DNA from: Oceanirhabdus sp. W0125-5
GTDB taxonomy: Bacteria > Bacillota > Clostridia > Clostridiales > Clostridiaceae
NCBI RefSeq assembly: GCF_027938815.1
Contig: NZ_CP115913.1
Coordinates: forward strand, 3,010,001 to 3,074,000
Direction: 5' to 3'
Length of the DNA: 64,000 nt
A model generated the notes under the pieces. It had not been told where the DNA came from. It ran no database searches and saw nothing but the letters and a program-made list of their open reading frames with translations. The translations under genes were made by a program, and so were the position numbers. Below are positions 9,367 through 18,730 of the stretch, one piece after another. Within the stretch, counting starts at the first letter, position 1. Each line of letters begins with the position of its first letter.

Positions 9367-10995
9367 ATGCAAAAAATATCTATAGATGGAGCAAATTTTT
9401 ATTATATGTTGATGAATGCTTCAAATAAACTAGAACAAGAAAAAGAGTATGTAAATTCATTGAATGTTTTTCCGGTGCCAGATGGTGATACTGGAACAAA
9501 TATGTCTCTTACTTTTAAAGCGGCTGCTCAAGAAGTTTCAGGAATGAAAAATGAACCTATAAGTGAAATAGCGAAGAAATTTTCAAGAGGAGCTTTAATG
9601 GGAGCAAGAGGAAATTCAGGAGTTATACTATCTCAAATTTTTAGAGGACTTGCTAAGGGATTAGAGAATCTTCATTATGCTTCTTCAGGTGATATTGCCA
9701 ATGCAATAATGGAGGGAGCTAATTATGCGTATAAAGCAGTAATGCGTCCTACAGAAGGTACAATATTAACAGTAATAAGAGAAGCTGGTGAGTTTGCAAT
9801 AGCATGTGAAGAAGAAGAAATTGATATTCTTTTAGAAAAAGTGTGTAATCATGCAGAAGATATATTAAATAAGACACCAGATATGCTGCCTGCTTTAAAA
9901 GAAGCTAAAGTGGTAGATGCGGGTGGAATGGGTATGTTAATTCTTCTTAAAGGTATGTTAGAGGCAGTTAAATACGATGTAACAGATGAGTTAAAGGATG
10001 TAGATGTAAAAGAATATAAATTCGAAGCACGAGCTGCAGAAGCTGAGCAAGAATTTGGATACTGCACAGAGTTCATTGTTTTAACGGAAAATTATGATTT
10101 AGACACATTGAAAACTCAATTAAGCGAAATTGGTGATTCAATAGTAGCAGTTGGGATGGAGGATTTTGTAAAAATTCATGTTCATACATTAGAACCTGGA
10201 AAGGCTCTTAATATTGGAACAGCTCTTGGTCAACTTACAAAAATTAAAATTGAAAATATGAGTGAGCAACATCAACATACATTAGAGATGGAATCAAGTC
10301 AAAGTAGCGATGTTGCTTTAGATGAAAATATTGAAACAAAGAAATTTGGTTTCATTGCAGTAGCTAGAGGTGAGGGGTTAACAAATATCTTTAAAGATCT
10401 TAATGTTGATCGTGTAATCGAAGGTGGTCAGACAATGAACCCTAGTACTCAAGATTTAATTGATAGAATTGAAAAAATAAATGCAGAAACTATCTTTATA
10501 TTACCAAATAACAAAAATATAATGATGGCAGCAGAACAGGCTGTTCATTTAAGTGAAAAGAATATTATAGTTGTTCCTAGTAAAACTATACCTGAAGGGA
10601 TTGCGGCATTGTCAATTTTTGATGAAAATAGCAGTGCTGAAGAAAATCTTGAAAGTATGATAGAAACAATTGATAATGTTAGTACAGGAAGTGTAACATA
10701 CGCTGTTAAAGATACTGAGTCAGATGGTAGAGAGATTAAAGCTAATGACGTACTTGGAATAGTAAATGGCAAGATAGAGATTATTGGAAATGATAATCTG
10801 GAAGTTTGCTGTGATATAATTGATGCAATGGTTGATGATTTTAGTGAACTAATTACAATTTACTATGGTGAAGATTGTGATAAAGATGCTGTAGAAGAAA
10901 TGATTGAAGAATTAGAAGAGAAATATCCAGATATGGATATTGAATGTTATGAAGGTAAACAGCCATTATATTATTTCATTGTTTCTGTAGAGTAG
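9367..10995 (+). CDS. fakA: FakA-like fatty acid kinase catalytic subunit (DAK domain, YloV)
   Basis: In Staphylococcus, FakA phosphorylates fatty acids held by a FakB/DegV protein, feeding exogenous acids into phospholipid through PlsX/PlsY. This 542-residue protein has the N-terminal DhaL-type ATP-binding domain (PVPDGDTGTNMS at about 36-47; GARGNSGVILSQ), a central domain, and a C-terminal DegV-like region with ILPNNKNI. Length and domain order match YloV/FakA. No fakB is in the window. It is coupled to the Asp23-family gene. Substrate assignment rests on family knowledge. Confidence 0.88.
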   Translation: MQKISIDGANFYYMLMNASNKLEQEKEYVNSLNVFPVPDGDTGTNMSLTFKAAAQEVSGMKNEPISEIAKKFSRGALMGARGNSGVILSQIFRGLAKGLENLHYASSGDIANAIMEGANYAYKAVMRPTEGTILTVIREAGEFAIACEEEEIDILLEKVCNHAEDILNKTPDMLPALKEAKVVDAGGMGMLILLKGMLEAVKYDVTDELKDVDVKEYKFEARAAEAEQEFGYCTEFIVLTENYDLDTLKTQLSEIGDSIVAVGMEDFVKIHVHTLEPGKALNIGTALGQLTKIKIENMSEQHQHTLEMESSQSSDVALDENIETKKFGFIAVARGEGLTNIFKDLNVDRVIEGGQTMNPSTQDLIDRIEKINAETIFILPNNKNIMMAAEQAVHLSEKNIIVVPSKTIPEGIAALSIFDENSSAEENLESMIETIDNVSTGSVTYAVKDTESDGREIKANDVLGIVNGKIEIIGNDNLEVCCDIIDAMVDDFSELITIYYGEDCDKDAVEEMIEELEEKYPDMDIECYEGKQPLYYFIVSVE

Positions 10996-11026
10996 AACCC
11001 CCTTTGGGTTCTGCTTTATTATTTTT
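10994..11026 (+). terminator. Terminator after the fakA-like gene
   Basis: Stem AGAACCC / GGGTTCT around CCTTT begins just after the stop codon and is followed by a T-rich stretch (GCTTTATTATTTTTT). Confidence 0.75.
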
Positions 11027-11070
11027 TAGGGAATGAAAGAATTATGAAAAAATAATTTGATAAAAAATAA

Positions 11071-11320
11071 AAGTGAATTGAGAATTGAGAATGTAGAATG
11101 GAGAATGATGGATGTTTCTGCTTACACAGAAACTACATTTTATTGATCTTTAGAGCAATAGATTTTTACTAATTTTATCAATGGATAATATATTGTACTT
11201 AAAATACAATGTTTCATCTTAATGAAACGAGTAAAACCACACTGTCCCATGAGCAATAAGATTAAAATTTCTCGAAGAGAAATGTCAATCATTCTCCATT
11301 CTCAATTCTCCATTCTCCAT
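11071..11320. mobile_element. MITE-like non-coding element, copy 1
   Basis: About 250 bp with no coding capacity. Both ends are short tandem heptamers of the type GAATNNA in inverted orientation (left GAATTGA, GAATGTA, GAATGGA; right ATTCTCC, ATTCTCA). Small palindromes lie just inside: GTTTCTG...CAGAAAC on the left and ATTTCTCGAAGAGAAAT on the right. It matches copy 2 at 50915-51156 in reverse orientation across both ends and much of the middle. No transposase is seen, so it would have to be moved in trans. The boundaries are approximate. Confidence 0.8.
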
Positions 11321-11332
11321 TTGTTTTTAAAC

Positions 11333-11347
11333 GCACGCATCGCGTGC
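11333..11347. repeat. GCACGC palindrome flanking MITE copy 1
   Basis: GCACGC and GCGTGC flank a 3-base loop, 13 bases beyond the element and 20 bases before the recG start. An equivalent palindrome lies beside copy 2 at 51166-51180. Confidence 0.7.
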
Positions 11348-11366
11348 TTTATTTAGGAGTGATATT

Positions 11367-13400
11367 ATGAACCTTACCATGGATATAAAATATCTTAAAG
11401 GGGTCGGTCCCAAGATGAAAGAAGAGTTGAATAAAGCCGGGATTTTTTCTTTTCTTGATTTACTTCTTTATTTTCCTAGAGATTATGAAAGTGTAGATAT
11501 TATGAACGATAAAAGTGAGTGGATAGAAAATTCAACAGTTATCGTTGAAGGAACCGTAAAGAAAATTAATAGAGATCTAAGAATTAGAAATAATATGACT
11601 ATAACTTCAATTAAGTTTGAAAATTCTTATGGTGAATTTTATTGCAAGTGGTTCAATATGCCGTATATTAAGAATAACTTTAAAATTGGCAGTAAGTACG
11701 TTCTAAAAGGCAAGGTATACAAATTAAAGGGTGATAAAGGTTTGAATAATGGAAAGATAATACGTAATTCAAATCTAGATAATATGAAAGTTGTTTCAAA
11801 ATATAACTTGCGTGGTAAATTAACAAATACATTTTTAAATAAAATTATAACAGAATTAGTGAATAACGTAGATGTTCAGGAAAATATTTCAGAAGATATT
11901 ATTAAGAAGTATAATTTAATTTCTTTAAAAGAGGCTATAATTAACATACATTGTCCACAGGGGAGAGAAATGTTGCTAAGGGCTAAGGAGAGATTAAAGT
12001 TTCAGGAGTTGTTTACTTATTCATTAAAAATATTATCATTAAAGAAATACTTCAAAGGTGCTAAAGGAATACAGTATAAAATGTGTGAGGAGTTATCTGT
12101 GATAAAAGAGAGATTACCATTTGAGCTTACTGGTGCCCAAAGAAGAACTTTAAGAGAAATACTTTTAGATCAAAAAAATACTTATCCAATGAATAGACTT
12201 GTTCAAGGAGATGTTGGTAGTGGAAAAACTGTAGTTGCAATCATATCCATGCTTAATGTGGTTAAAAACGGATATCAAGCTTCTATGATGGCACCTACAG
12301 AAATTTTAGCTAGACAACATTATAATGAGACATGTGCTTTGTTAGAGGAGTTTGGAGTTAATATAGAATTGCTTGTTGGAAGTACTACTAAAAAGAACAA
12401 AGGAATTATAAAGGAAAAACTGAAAGCAGGAGAAATTGACATTATTATCGGAACACATGCTTTAATTGAGGAAGATGTAGAATTTAATAATCTTGGATTA
12501 GTTGTTACTGATGAGCAACATAGATTTGGGGTTAATCAAAGATGCAGATTATCAAAAAAGAAAGATAATGTTGATGTACTAGTAATGACTGCTACTCCAA
12601 TTCCTAGGACATTATCACTATATCTTTATGGTGATTTGGATGTATCTATTATTGATGAGTTACCTAAAGGGAGAAAAGAAATTATAACAAGGTATACTGA
12701 AAAAAAACAAAGTCACAAAGCTTATGAATTTGCACTGAAAGAAATTAATAAGGGCAGACAAGTGTATATTGTATGTCCTCTAGTAGAAGAGAATGAAGAG
12801 ATGAAGTTAACATCTGTTGAGGAGCATTTTAAGAAATTGAAAGATGATGTTTTTAAGGGTGTAGAAATTGAAATTCTTCATGGAAAAATGAAAGCAAAAG
12901 ATAAAGATTTTGTGATGAACAGATTTAAGAATGGAGAAATTAAAGCTCTAATATCAACTACAGTTATTGAAGTTGGAGTAAATGTTCCAAATGCAACTGT
13001 TATGATTATTGAAAATGCAGAAAGATTTGGATTATCTCAATTACATCAATTAAGAGGAAGAGTTGGAAGAGGGCAATATCAGTCTTATTGTATTTTAGTT
13101 CCAGAAGTTAAAAGCGAAGTCACTAGAAGAAGAATGGAAATAATGGTTGAGTCTAATGATGGATTCTATATATCTGAACAAGACTTGAAAATCAGAGGAA
13201 CAGGTGAACTTTTTGGAGTAAAACAAAGTGGAGAAGATGAATTGTTATTAGCAAATTTAAGAGAAGATTTGAATATATTAAGATGTGCAAATAAAGAAGC
13301 ACAGCAAGTGATTGATAGCGATAACACTGAATACATTAAAATGAAAAAAGAAATATTAAAAAAATTATCGTCATCAAGTAACTATATATGTTACAATTAA
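11367..13400 (+). CDS. recG: ATP-dependent DNA helicase RecG
   Basis: Branch-migration helicase that remodels stalled replication forks and recombination intermediates. The 677-residue protein has the N-terminal wedge/OB domain, then superfamily 2 motor motifs: Walker A GDVGSGKTV (about 281-289), the DEQH box in VVTDEQHRFG (about 380), MTATPIPRTLS, and motif VI in QLRGRVGRG. It has the normal C-terminal TRG/DLKIRGTGE region. AGGAG precedes the ATG. Its upstream region is occupied by MITE copy 1, which may now supply transcription or terminator signals. Confidence 0.97.
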   Translation: MNLTMDIKYLKGVGPKMKEELNKAGIFSFLDLLLYFPRDYESVDIMNDKSEWIENSTVIVEGTVKKINRDLRIRNNMTITSIKFENSYGEFYCKWFNMPYIKNNFKIGSKYVLKGKVYKLKGDKGLNNGKIIRNSNLDNMKVVSKYNLRGKLTNTFLNKIITELVNNVDVQENISEDIIKKYNLISLKEAIINIHCPQGREMLLRAKERLKFQELFTYSLKILSLKKYFKGAKGIQYKMCEELSVIKERLPFELTGAQRRTLREILLDQKNTYPMNRLVQGDVGSGKTVVAIISMLNVVKNGYQASMMAPTEILARQHYNETCALLEEFGVNIELLVGSTTKKNKGIIKEKLKAGEIDIIIGTHALIEEDVEFNNLGLVVTDEQHRFGVNQRCRLSKKKDNVDVLVMTATPIPRTLSLYLYGDLDVSIIDELPKGRKEIITRYTEKKQSHKAYEFALKEINKGRQVYIVCPLVEENEEMKLTSVEEHFKKLKDDVFKGVEIEILHGKMKAKDKDFVMNRFKNGEIKALISTTVIEVGVNVPNATVMIIENAERFGLSQLHQLRGRVGRGQYQSYCILVPEVKSEVTRRRMEIMVESNDGFYISEQDLKIRGTGELFGVKQSGEDELLLANLREDLNILRCANKEAQQVIDSDNTEYIKMKKEILKKLSSSSNYICYN

Positions 13401-13488
13401 TAAAAGTATGAAAATATTTAACAATATTTTGTAAAAATGAATAGAATATGATAAAATAATTAAGAAAACTTGAAGATGAGGTGTTGGA

Positions 13489-14046
13489 ATGAGAATTATT
13501 TCAGGTAAGGCGAAGGGAAGAAAGATACTACCGCCTGCAACTATGGTTACTAGACCAACTTTAGATAGAATTAAAGAAGCAATTTTTAATATTTTATATG
13601 ATAAAGCTATAGACGCTAATGTTGTAGATGTTTTTGCTGGAACAGGCAGTTTGGGATTAGAAGCAGCAAGTAGAGGGGCTAATAAATGTTACCTTTTTGA
13701 TAGAGATGATGAGACTTTTTCAAGATTAGAGCAGAATATTAAAAACTTAAAGTTTGAAGATGTTTGTACTGCTATTAAAGGAGATTCATACAAAAGTTTA
13801 GAAATGTTAGCTAGAAGAGGAGAAAAGTTTGATCTTATTTTCATAGATCCACCTTACGCTAAAGAGATGATTCCTAAGGCAATTGAAATAGTTACTAATG
13901 AGAAAGCATTAAAAGATGATGGGTTAATAGTGTGTAAAATTGATAGTGGTGAGGATATTTATGAAGGGAATCAAGATATAATACTTACAGAGAAAAGAAA
14001 GTATGGTAACACAACAGTTCTTTTCTATGAATACATGGAGGAATAG
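13489..14046 (+). CDS. rsmD: 16S rRNA m2G966 methyltransferase RsmD
   Basis: SAM-dependent methyltransferase for G966 of 16S rRNA. The 185-residue protein has the SAM motif VFAGTGSLGLEAASRGA (about residues 46-62) and the catalytic FIDPPYAKEM (about residue 123). It begins with MRIISGKAKGRKI, the usual conserved start. It is followed immediately by coaD, an association seen across Firmicutes. coaD begins 1 base after the stop, so the two are co-translated. Confidence 0.96.
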   Translation: MRIISGKAKGRKILPPATMVTRPTLDRIKEAIFNILYDKAIDANVVDVFAGTGSLGLEAASRGANKCYLFDRDDETFSRLEQNIKNLKFEDVCTAIKGDSYKSLEMLARRGEKFDLIFIDPPYAKEMIPKAIEIVTNEKALKDDGLIVCKIDSGEDIYEGNQDIILTEKRKYGNTTVLFYEYMEE

Positions 14047-14047
14047 T

Positions 14048-14527
14048 ATGAGAGTCGCGGTATTTACAGGAAGTTTTGATCCGATAACTTTAGGGCACTA
14101 TGATATTATTGAACGGGGAAGTAAGATATTTGATAAAGTTATTGTTTTAGTAATGGTAAATCCAGATAAAAAAGGACTATTTGAACTTGAAGAACGTGTT
14201 GAATTAATAAAGAAAACTGTTAGTGATCTGTATAATGTTGAAGTAGACGCATATTGGGGGCTGCTTGTTGATTACATGAAAGAAAGAAATTATAATATCA
14301 TTATCAAGGGACTTAGAAATACTAATGATTTTAACTATGAATATGATATGGAATCTGCAAATAAAAAATTATACTCAGATGTTGAGACTGTGTTCTTGAT
14401 GAGTGATAGAAATAAAAGTTTTATTAGCTCTTCAATGGTAAAGCAAATTGCCAAATTTGGTGGAGAGTTAAACGGGTGTGTTAGTAAAGAAGTTGAATGT
14501 GCAATTTTAGATAAGATGAGATTATAA
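14048..14527 (+). CDS. coaD: Phosphopantetheine adenylyltransferase
   Basis: Adenylates 4'-phosphopantetheine to dephospho-CoA, the penultimate step of CoA synthesis. The 159-residue protein has the nucleotidyltransferase motif TGSFDPITLGH (about 6-16) and the C-terminal ISSSMVKQIA. ATG 14048 was chosen because it gives the canonical MRVAVFTGSFDP start and has GGAGG upstream. An in-frame start at 14003 would overlap the end of rsmD by 44 bases and add 15 unrelated residues. Confidence 0.97.
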   Translation: MRVAVFTGSFDPITLGHYDIIERGSKIFDKVIVLVMVNPDKKGLFELEERVELIKKTVSDLYNVEVDAYWGLLVDYMKERNYNIIIKGLRNTNDFNYEYDMESANKKLYSDVETVFLMSDRNKSFISSSMVKQIAKFGGELNGCVSKEVECAILDKMRL

Positions 14528-14539
14528 GGGGGGAATGAA

Positions 14540-15064
14540 ATGAAGATTGTTGAGTATTTAGAATGCATGCAGGATCTTATAGAAAATGCGTCAAAAGTTC
14601 CAATGACAAATAAGGTGATGATAGACAAAGAAGAGATGGTAAGTTTAATCGAACAGATATACAACTATCTTCCAGAGGAGTTTAAGAAGGCACAATGGAT
14701 AGTACATGAAAAAGAAAGAATTTTAAAGGATGCTACAGAACAAGCTGAAAAAATTAAACAAGAAAGTTACGAATATCATAGAAAAAGGCTTAAAAATCAT
14801 GATTTAGTTAAAGAGGCTAAACTTAAAACTGAAGCAATGTTATCAAAAGCTGAAAGAAGTGCTACAGTTATCAAAACTGAGGCTACAGACTATGCTGGAG
14901 AAATATTACATAATGTGGAGAAGGATGTATCTGAAATTAAAGAAAGAATAATTGAGGATATTAAAAATGATGTAAATAAAAGTTTGAATGATATTGATAA
15001 AAAAATGAATGATGTCATAAAAAAATTAGTAGAAAACCAAGAGGAGCTTAGGAGAATGAACTAG
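14540..15064 (+). CDS. Hydrophilic coiled-coil protein of unknown function
   Basis: A 174-residue soluble protein with no enzyme motif that I recognise. From about residue 50 to the end it is Lys/Glu-rich and largely helical with coiled-coil character (KERILKDATEQAEKIKQES and similar), resembling DivIVA-like or V-ATPase E-subunit-like helical proteins. Clostridial genomes carry such a gene after coaD, often loosely named ATPase; I see no P-loop, so that name is not supported. AAGGGGGG precedes the ATG. The stop overlaps the convergent ylbJ stop. Confidence 0.8.
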   Translation: MKIVEYLECMQDLIENASKVPMTNKVMIDKEEMVSLIEQIYNYLPEEFKKAQWIVHEKERILKDATEQAEKIKQESYEYHRKRLKNHDLVKEAKLKTEAMLSKAERSATVIKTEATDYAGEILHNVEKDVSEIKERIIEDIKNDVNKSLNDIDKKMNDVIKKLVENQEELRRMN

Positions 15065-15077
15065 CTCCTCTTTTTTT
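15041..15077 (+). terminator. Terminator overlapping the convergent stop codons
   Basis: Stem GAGGAGCT / AGCTCCTC with a 14-base loop, followed by TTTTTTT. The left arm lies in the last codons of the coiled-coil gene, and the right arm and T-run lie in the last codons of ylbJ on the other strand. Confidence 0.85.
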
Positions 15078-16197
15078 GTGAAATAAAACAGAATATAAAT
15101 GAAATTGTAAGTATAGAATACAAAACTATATATATTACATTAATTGATTTAAGTTGGTTCTGATGTTGAGTTGAGACCATTAACGAAGAAAAATCGGTAA
15201 TAGAGACAAAAAGTATAAATACACATACAAGACAAGAAGAAATAACTCCTTGTAGTATTTTAGCTAAAAAATATTTCTTAAAAGATAACCTTTTATTATA
15301 AACTAATGAGTAAACCTGTGAAAATATTGAAAGTCCGCTAAAGGAGATTAGAAAACTTATTAGGATTAATTTTAACAATACAGAGGTTTCGGTATTAGAA
15401 ATCATTGTGATTCCATTAGTTATTTCAATAAGTCCAAATAACGTTTTTCCAAATAATGAATCAAAAGTTGGAAAAACATCTAAAATATACTGATTCATAT
15501 ATTCAATAAGTACTGAAAAAAATGTTATATATGCACATACTATCAAAGAAGTATTAAGCGCTCCTTCGATGCTTTGTTTAATGGCATTGCCCACATTGAC
15601 CTTATTTTTTTTAATATCACAAAAGTTAATATAAGAAGATGAATTCTTTGATGAAAATATGTATCCTGTTATATAACATGTTATTACATTTATGAAAAAC
15701 AATATGTATCCTAATTTGATGTTTTTAAGAAGAACTCCGCCAACTACACCTATTACAAATAATGGACTGGCATTTGAAGCGACTATTAAGGTGGTTGTTG
15801 CATTATCATAGTTTAAATGGTCTTCGTTACTAATGGCTCCAGTATATTTAGCTCCTAATGGAAAGCCGCATATTAGGCTTACTATTAAAGGAAAACTTGC
15901 GCACGAAGGAAGATGTAAAGGTTTACATAAAAATCTACCAAATAGCTTCGAATAAACATTTATACCATTAAAACTTAATATTAAACCTGAAATCACTGTA
16001 AATGGAAACAATGAAGGGAATACTGAATTATAGAATAATGATACCCCGTGATGTGCTGAAGTGATACAGAGTTTAGGGTTTAATAAAATTAATATTAGTG
16101 TAATTGTTAGAAGAAATATTATAAGATTTAAAAACTTATTTTTTGTTTTGAAAATAATAAAACCTGTAACTAAAATAAAAAATAATACTATTATCAT
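15061..16197 (-). CDS. ylbJ: Sporulation integral membrane protein YlbJ (SpoVV)
   Basis: Multi-pass membrane protein of 378 residues with a Gate/nucleoside-recognition-type fold. In B. subtilis YlbJ (SpoVV) moves dipicolinic acid from the mother cell toward the forespore, giving heat resistance. Hydrophobic segments begin at the N terminus (IIVLFFILVTGFIIF) and recur, with conserved polar stretches such as GFPLGAKYTG and NASPLFVIGVVGG. It follows tmcAL on the same strand after a 64-base gap, suggesting a two-gene transcript. The minus-strand stop is at 15061-15063. Confidence 0.9.
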   Translation of the reverse strand: MIIVLFFILVTGFIIFKTKNKFLNLIIFLLTITLILILLNPKLCITSAHHGVSLFYNSVFPSLFPFTVISGLILSFNGINVYSKLFGRFLCKPLHLPSCASFPLIVSLICGFPLGAKYTGAISNEDHLNYDNATTTLIVASNASPLFVIGVVGGVLLKNIKLGYILFFINVITCYITGYIFSSKNSSSYINFCDIKKNKVNVGNAIKQSIEGALNTSLIVCAYITFFSVLIEYMNQYILDVFPTFDSLFGKTLFGLIEITNGITMISNTETSVLLKLILISFLISFSGLSIFSQVYSLVYNKRLSFKKYFLAKILQGVISSCLVCVFILFVSITDFSSLMVSTQHQNQLKSINVIYIVLYSILTISFIFCFISQKKRS

Positions 16198-16261
16198 GTT
16201 AACACTCCTTAAGAATTATAGTATTAAATATATTTTAATTACAGGAATTATATTACAATAA

Positions 16262-17488
16262 TTATTTTATTATATAAGGCTTTCTATAGAAATCATCTCC
16301 ATATTTAACATTATTATTTAATAATGAGTATAAATTTGTAGCATTAATGTCGTTATGCAAAATTGAGTTATGCTTTTTAGTTACAGAAGCTATTAGGGGA
16401 ATATCTATGTTTTTTTTAATACTATTTAGTATTTCTTTTCCTTTAGTATTAAAACCAAGCACTCTTATATAATTAGGTTCAACAGTTCTTAATTTTTTGT
16501 AAGGAATATTATCAAATCCTAAGTACAATTGGAAAAGTAAACGATAGATTCTAGTAAAGGTATATCTTTTAGACTTTATTTTATTAATAGCTTCTTCAAG
16601 TGAATTGCTTTTGATGAAAGCATCAAGTATTCTATTTCCCATTCCTTCTTCTATATCTGGTAAAGAAAGGAGTGAATCAGGATTCATTATTATTTTATAT
16701 TTAATATATGAGAAAGCCTTTTCAGGATTAACATAGTCATAGTCATTTGTTTTAAGTTGAATTAAACTTTCAAATACATTTCTAGGTAGAAAAGTAGAAA
16801 GATTTTGTAATTCATCGTTTTGGTAAATGAATTTTCTGATTGAAGTTGCGCTTGCAAATTCGTTTGATAGTTCAGTTTCGTTGTAAGATGAACCCTTGCG
16901 TTGTATAGTGTAAGGGATTAAAGAACTATTTAGTTTTATTAAGCTTTTACAATATTCAATTCCTAAAATATTATTTGAAGAGTTTAAAATAGTATTTAGG
17001 TGGTCAGAACTAATGTTTAATAGCGAATTATTAAGTATGTATTGAGATAGAGCAAAGCTTCTAGCGGTTGGGAAACTAGTTCCGGTGCCAAGGTGCTGCT
17101 TTAAGTGGTGTTTATATTGCATAGGCTCTTCGACTAAAATTTTTGCTATGGTTTTAAGGGTGTTAATATCGCCAAGCTCGCTACCAAAACAAATATTATT
17201 TATGCATCCAAGTGAATTAAGAGTGGCTACTGAACCATATGCGAAAAATTCAGCTGAAGAGATTGCATATACAGTTGGTAGTTCAAGTAAAAGATCGATA
17301 CCGTTATCTATAGCAAATTTAGTTCTTTCCCATTTATCTATGATTGCAGGAACGCCTCTTTGAACAAAATTTCCACTCATAACGCATACAATAGCATCGC
17401 TAGAGGTAAGTTCCTTAGATTTTTTTAAGTGATATATATGACCGTTATGTAATGGATTATATTCTGTAATTATACCGGTAATGTTCAT
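16262..17488 (-). CDS. tmcAL: tRNA(Met) cytidine acetate ligase TmcAL (YlbM)
   Basis: Makes N4-acetylcytidine at the wobble position (C34) of elongator tRNA-Met using acetate and ATP. The 408-residue protein opens with the nucleotidyltransferase motif GIITEYNPLHNGHIYHL (residues 4-20) and contains CVMSGNFVQRG, both diagnostic. GGAGAG precedes the ATG on the minus strand. It is divergent from pta-ackA, the acetate-producing pathway, which is a conserved clostridial arrangement and suits an acetate-using enzyme. Confidence 0.93.
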   Translation of the reverse strand: MNITGIITEYNPLHNGHIYHLKKSKELTSSDAIVCVMSGNFVQRGVPAIIDKWERTKFAIDNGIDLLLELPTVYAISSAEFFAYGSVATLNSLGCINNICFGSELGDINTLKTIAKILVEEPMQYKHHLKQHLGTGTSFPTARSFALSQYILNNSLLNISSDHLNTILNSSNNILGIEYCKSLIKLNSSLIPYTIQRKGSSYNETELSNEFASATSIRKFIYQNDELQNLSTFLPRNVFESLIQLKTNDYDYVNPEKAFSYIKYKIIMNPDSLLSLPDIEEGMGNRILDAFIKSNSLEEAINKIKSKRYTFTRIYRLLFQLYLGFDNIPYKKLRTVEPNYIRVLGFNTKGKEILNSIKKNIDIPLIASVTKKHNSILHNDINATNLYSLLNNNVKYGDDFYRKPYIIK

Positions 17489-17525
17489 AAGTTTCTCTCC
17501 TGTATAAATATTTGTGTTTAAAAAA

Positions 17526-17555
17526 ATAATATCATATAAGGATTAATTTCAGCAA
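17526..17555 (-). promoter_or_regulatory. Promoter of tmcAL-ylbJ
   Basis: On the minus strand TTGCTG is followed after 18 bases by TATTAT with a TGA extended -10 element. It is 38-67 bases upstream of the tmcAL start. Confidence 0.55.
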
Positions 17556-17638
17556 GTTGTTCTACTTGAATACTTCATTGGATAAAATTGCAAAATAAAC
17601 AAAAATTCAAAGAAATTCTTCATATTTTAATTTTAACC

Positions 17639-17667
17639 TTGAAAAAGAAAACTTCTGGGTTTATATT
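17639..17667 (+). promoter_or_regulatory. Promoter of pta-ackA
   Basis: TTGAAA and TATATT separated by exactly 17 bases, 37 bases before the pta ATG. It is a good sigma-A type match. Confidence 0.65.
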
Positions 17668-17703
17668 AGTATAGAGTGATAATTGTGCAGGAGGGGAAAT
17701 ATT

Positions 17704-18705
17704 ATGGAACTTATGAATGATATTTGGAAAAAAGCCCAAAGTGATATCAAAAGAATTGTTCTGCCAGAAGGTGACGAAGAAAGAACTTTAATTGCAAGTG
17801 AAATCATTGCAGAAAAAGGTCTGGCTCAAGTTGTTTTAGTAGGTGATTTAGAAACTATTAAAAAGAATGCAGAAAAATTAGAAGTAAACCTTGATAAGGT
17901 TGAAGTTGTTGATCCAAAAACAGATGATAAAAGATCAGAATATGTAAATGCTTTTTATGAACTAAGAAAGCATAAAGGTGTAGATATTGAAAAAGCAGAA
18001 GCTATCTTAAACGATCCGTTATATTATGCTAATATGATGTTAAAGATGGACGATGTTCATGGATTAGTTGCTGGAGCAGTGCATACAACTGGAGATACAT
18101 TAAAACCAGGAATGCAAATTATTAAGACTGCACCAGGTATAAATGTTGTATCAAGCTTTTTTATAATGAGTGTTCCAAATTGTGAGTATGGTAAAGATGG
18201 ATTAATGTTATTTGCTGATTGTGCAGTTAATCCTAACCCTACAAAGGAACAATTGGCTTCTATTGCTATTAGTACAGCTGATAATGCTAAAAGTTTAGCA
18301 GAAGTAGAACCAAAAGTTGCAATGTTATCTTTCTCAACAATGGGTAGTGCTAGTCATGAATTAGTTGATAAAGTAAATGAAGCAACAAAGATTGCTAAAG
18401 AAGCAAGACCAGATTTAGCTATAGATGGAGAATTACAATTGGATGCAGCTATAGTTCCTTCAGTTGCATCAAAAAAAGCACCAAACAGCGAAGTTGCAGG
18501 AAAAGCTAATGTTTTGGTTTTCCCTGATTTACAAGCAGGTAATATAGGATATAAGCTTGTTCAAAGATTGGCAAATGCAGAAGCAGTAGGACCAATTTGT
18601 CAAGGATTTGCTAAACCTATCAATGACCTTTCAAGAGGCTGTAGTGTAAATGATATTGTTAATGTTGTTGCAGTAACGGCTGTTCAAGCTCAAAACTGTA
18701 AATAA
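17704..18705 (+). CDS. pta: Phosphate acetyltransferase
   Basis: Converts acetyl-CoA and phosphate to acetyl phosphate, the first step of acetate fermentation. The 333-residue single-domain clostridial form begins [23 protein letters not shown] and includes [27 protein letters not shown] and the C-terminal [13 protein letters not shown] 17704 was chosen because it is preceded by GGAGGGG; a longer frame from 17683 adds seven residues with no better site. It is followed by ackA after 25 bases. Confidence 0.98.
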   Translation: MELMNDIWKKAQSDIKRIVLPEGDEERTLIASEIIAEKGLAQVVLVGDLETIKKNAEKLEVNLDKVEVVDPKTDDKRSEYVNAFYELRKHKGVDIEKAEAILNDPLYYANMMLKMDDVHGLVAGAVHTTGDTLKPGMQIIKTAPGINVVSSFFIMSVPNCEYGKDGLMLFADCAVNPNPTKEQLASIAISTADNAKSLAEVEPKVAMLSFSTMGSASHELVDKVNEATKIAKEARPDLAIDGELQLDAAIVPSVASKKAPNSEVAGKANVLVFPDLQAGNIGYKLVQRLANAEAVGPICQGFAKPINDLSRGCSVNDIVNVVAVTAVQAQNCK

Positions 18706-18730
18706 TTTAATATATTTAGGAGGCAAAAAT

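Noticed and set aside
11075-11110. Short repeated units at the MITE ends considered as a CRISPR array
   Set aside because: The repeats are contiguous 7-mers without spacers, appear in inverted pairs at both ends of a 250-bp unit, and no cas genes are present.
16061-16261. 66-codon plus-strand frame over the start of ylbJ
   Set aside because: It mirrors the hydrophobic N terminus of YlbJ on the other strand and ends in the intergenic gap; no translation signals.
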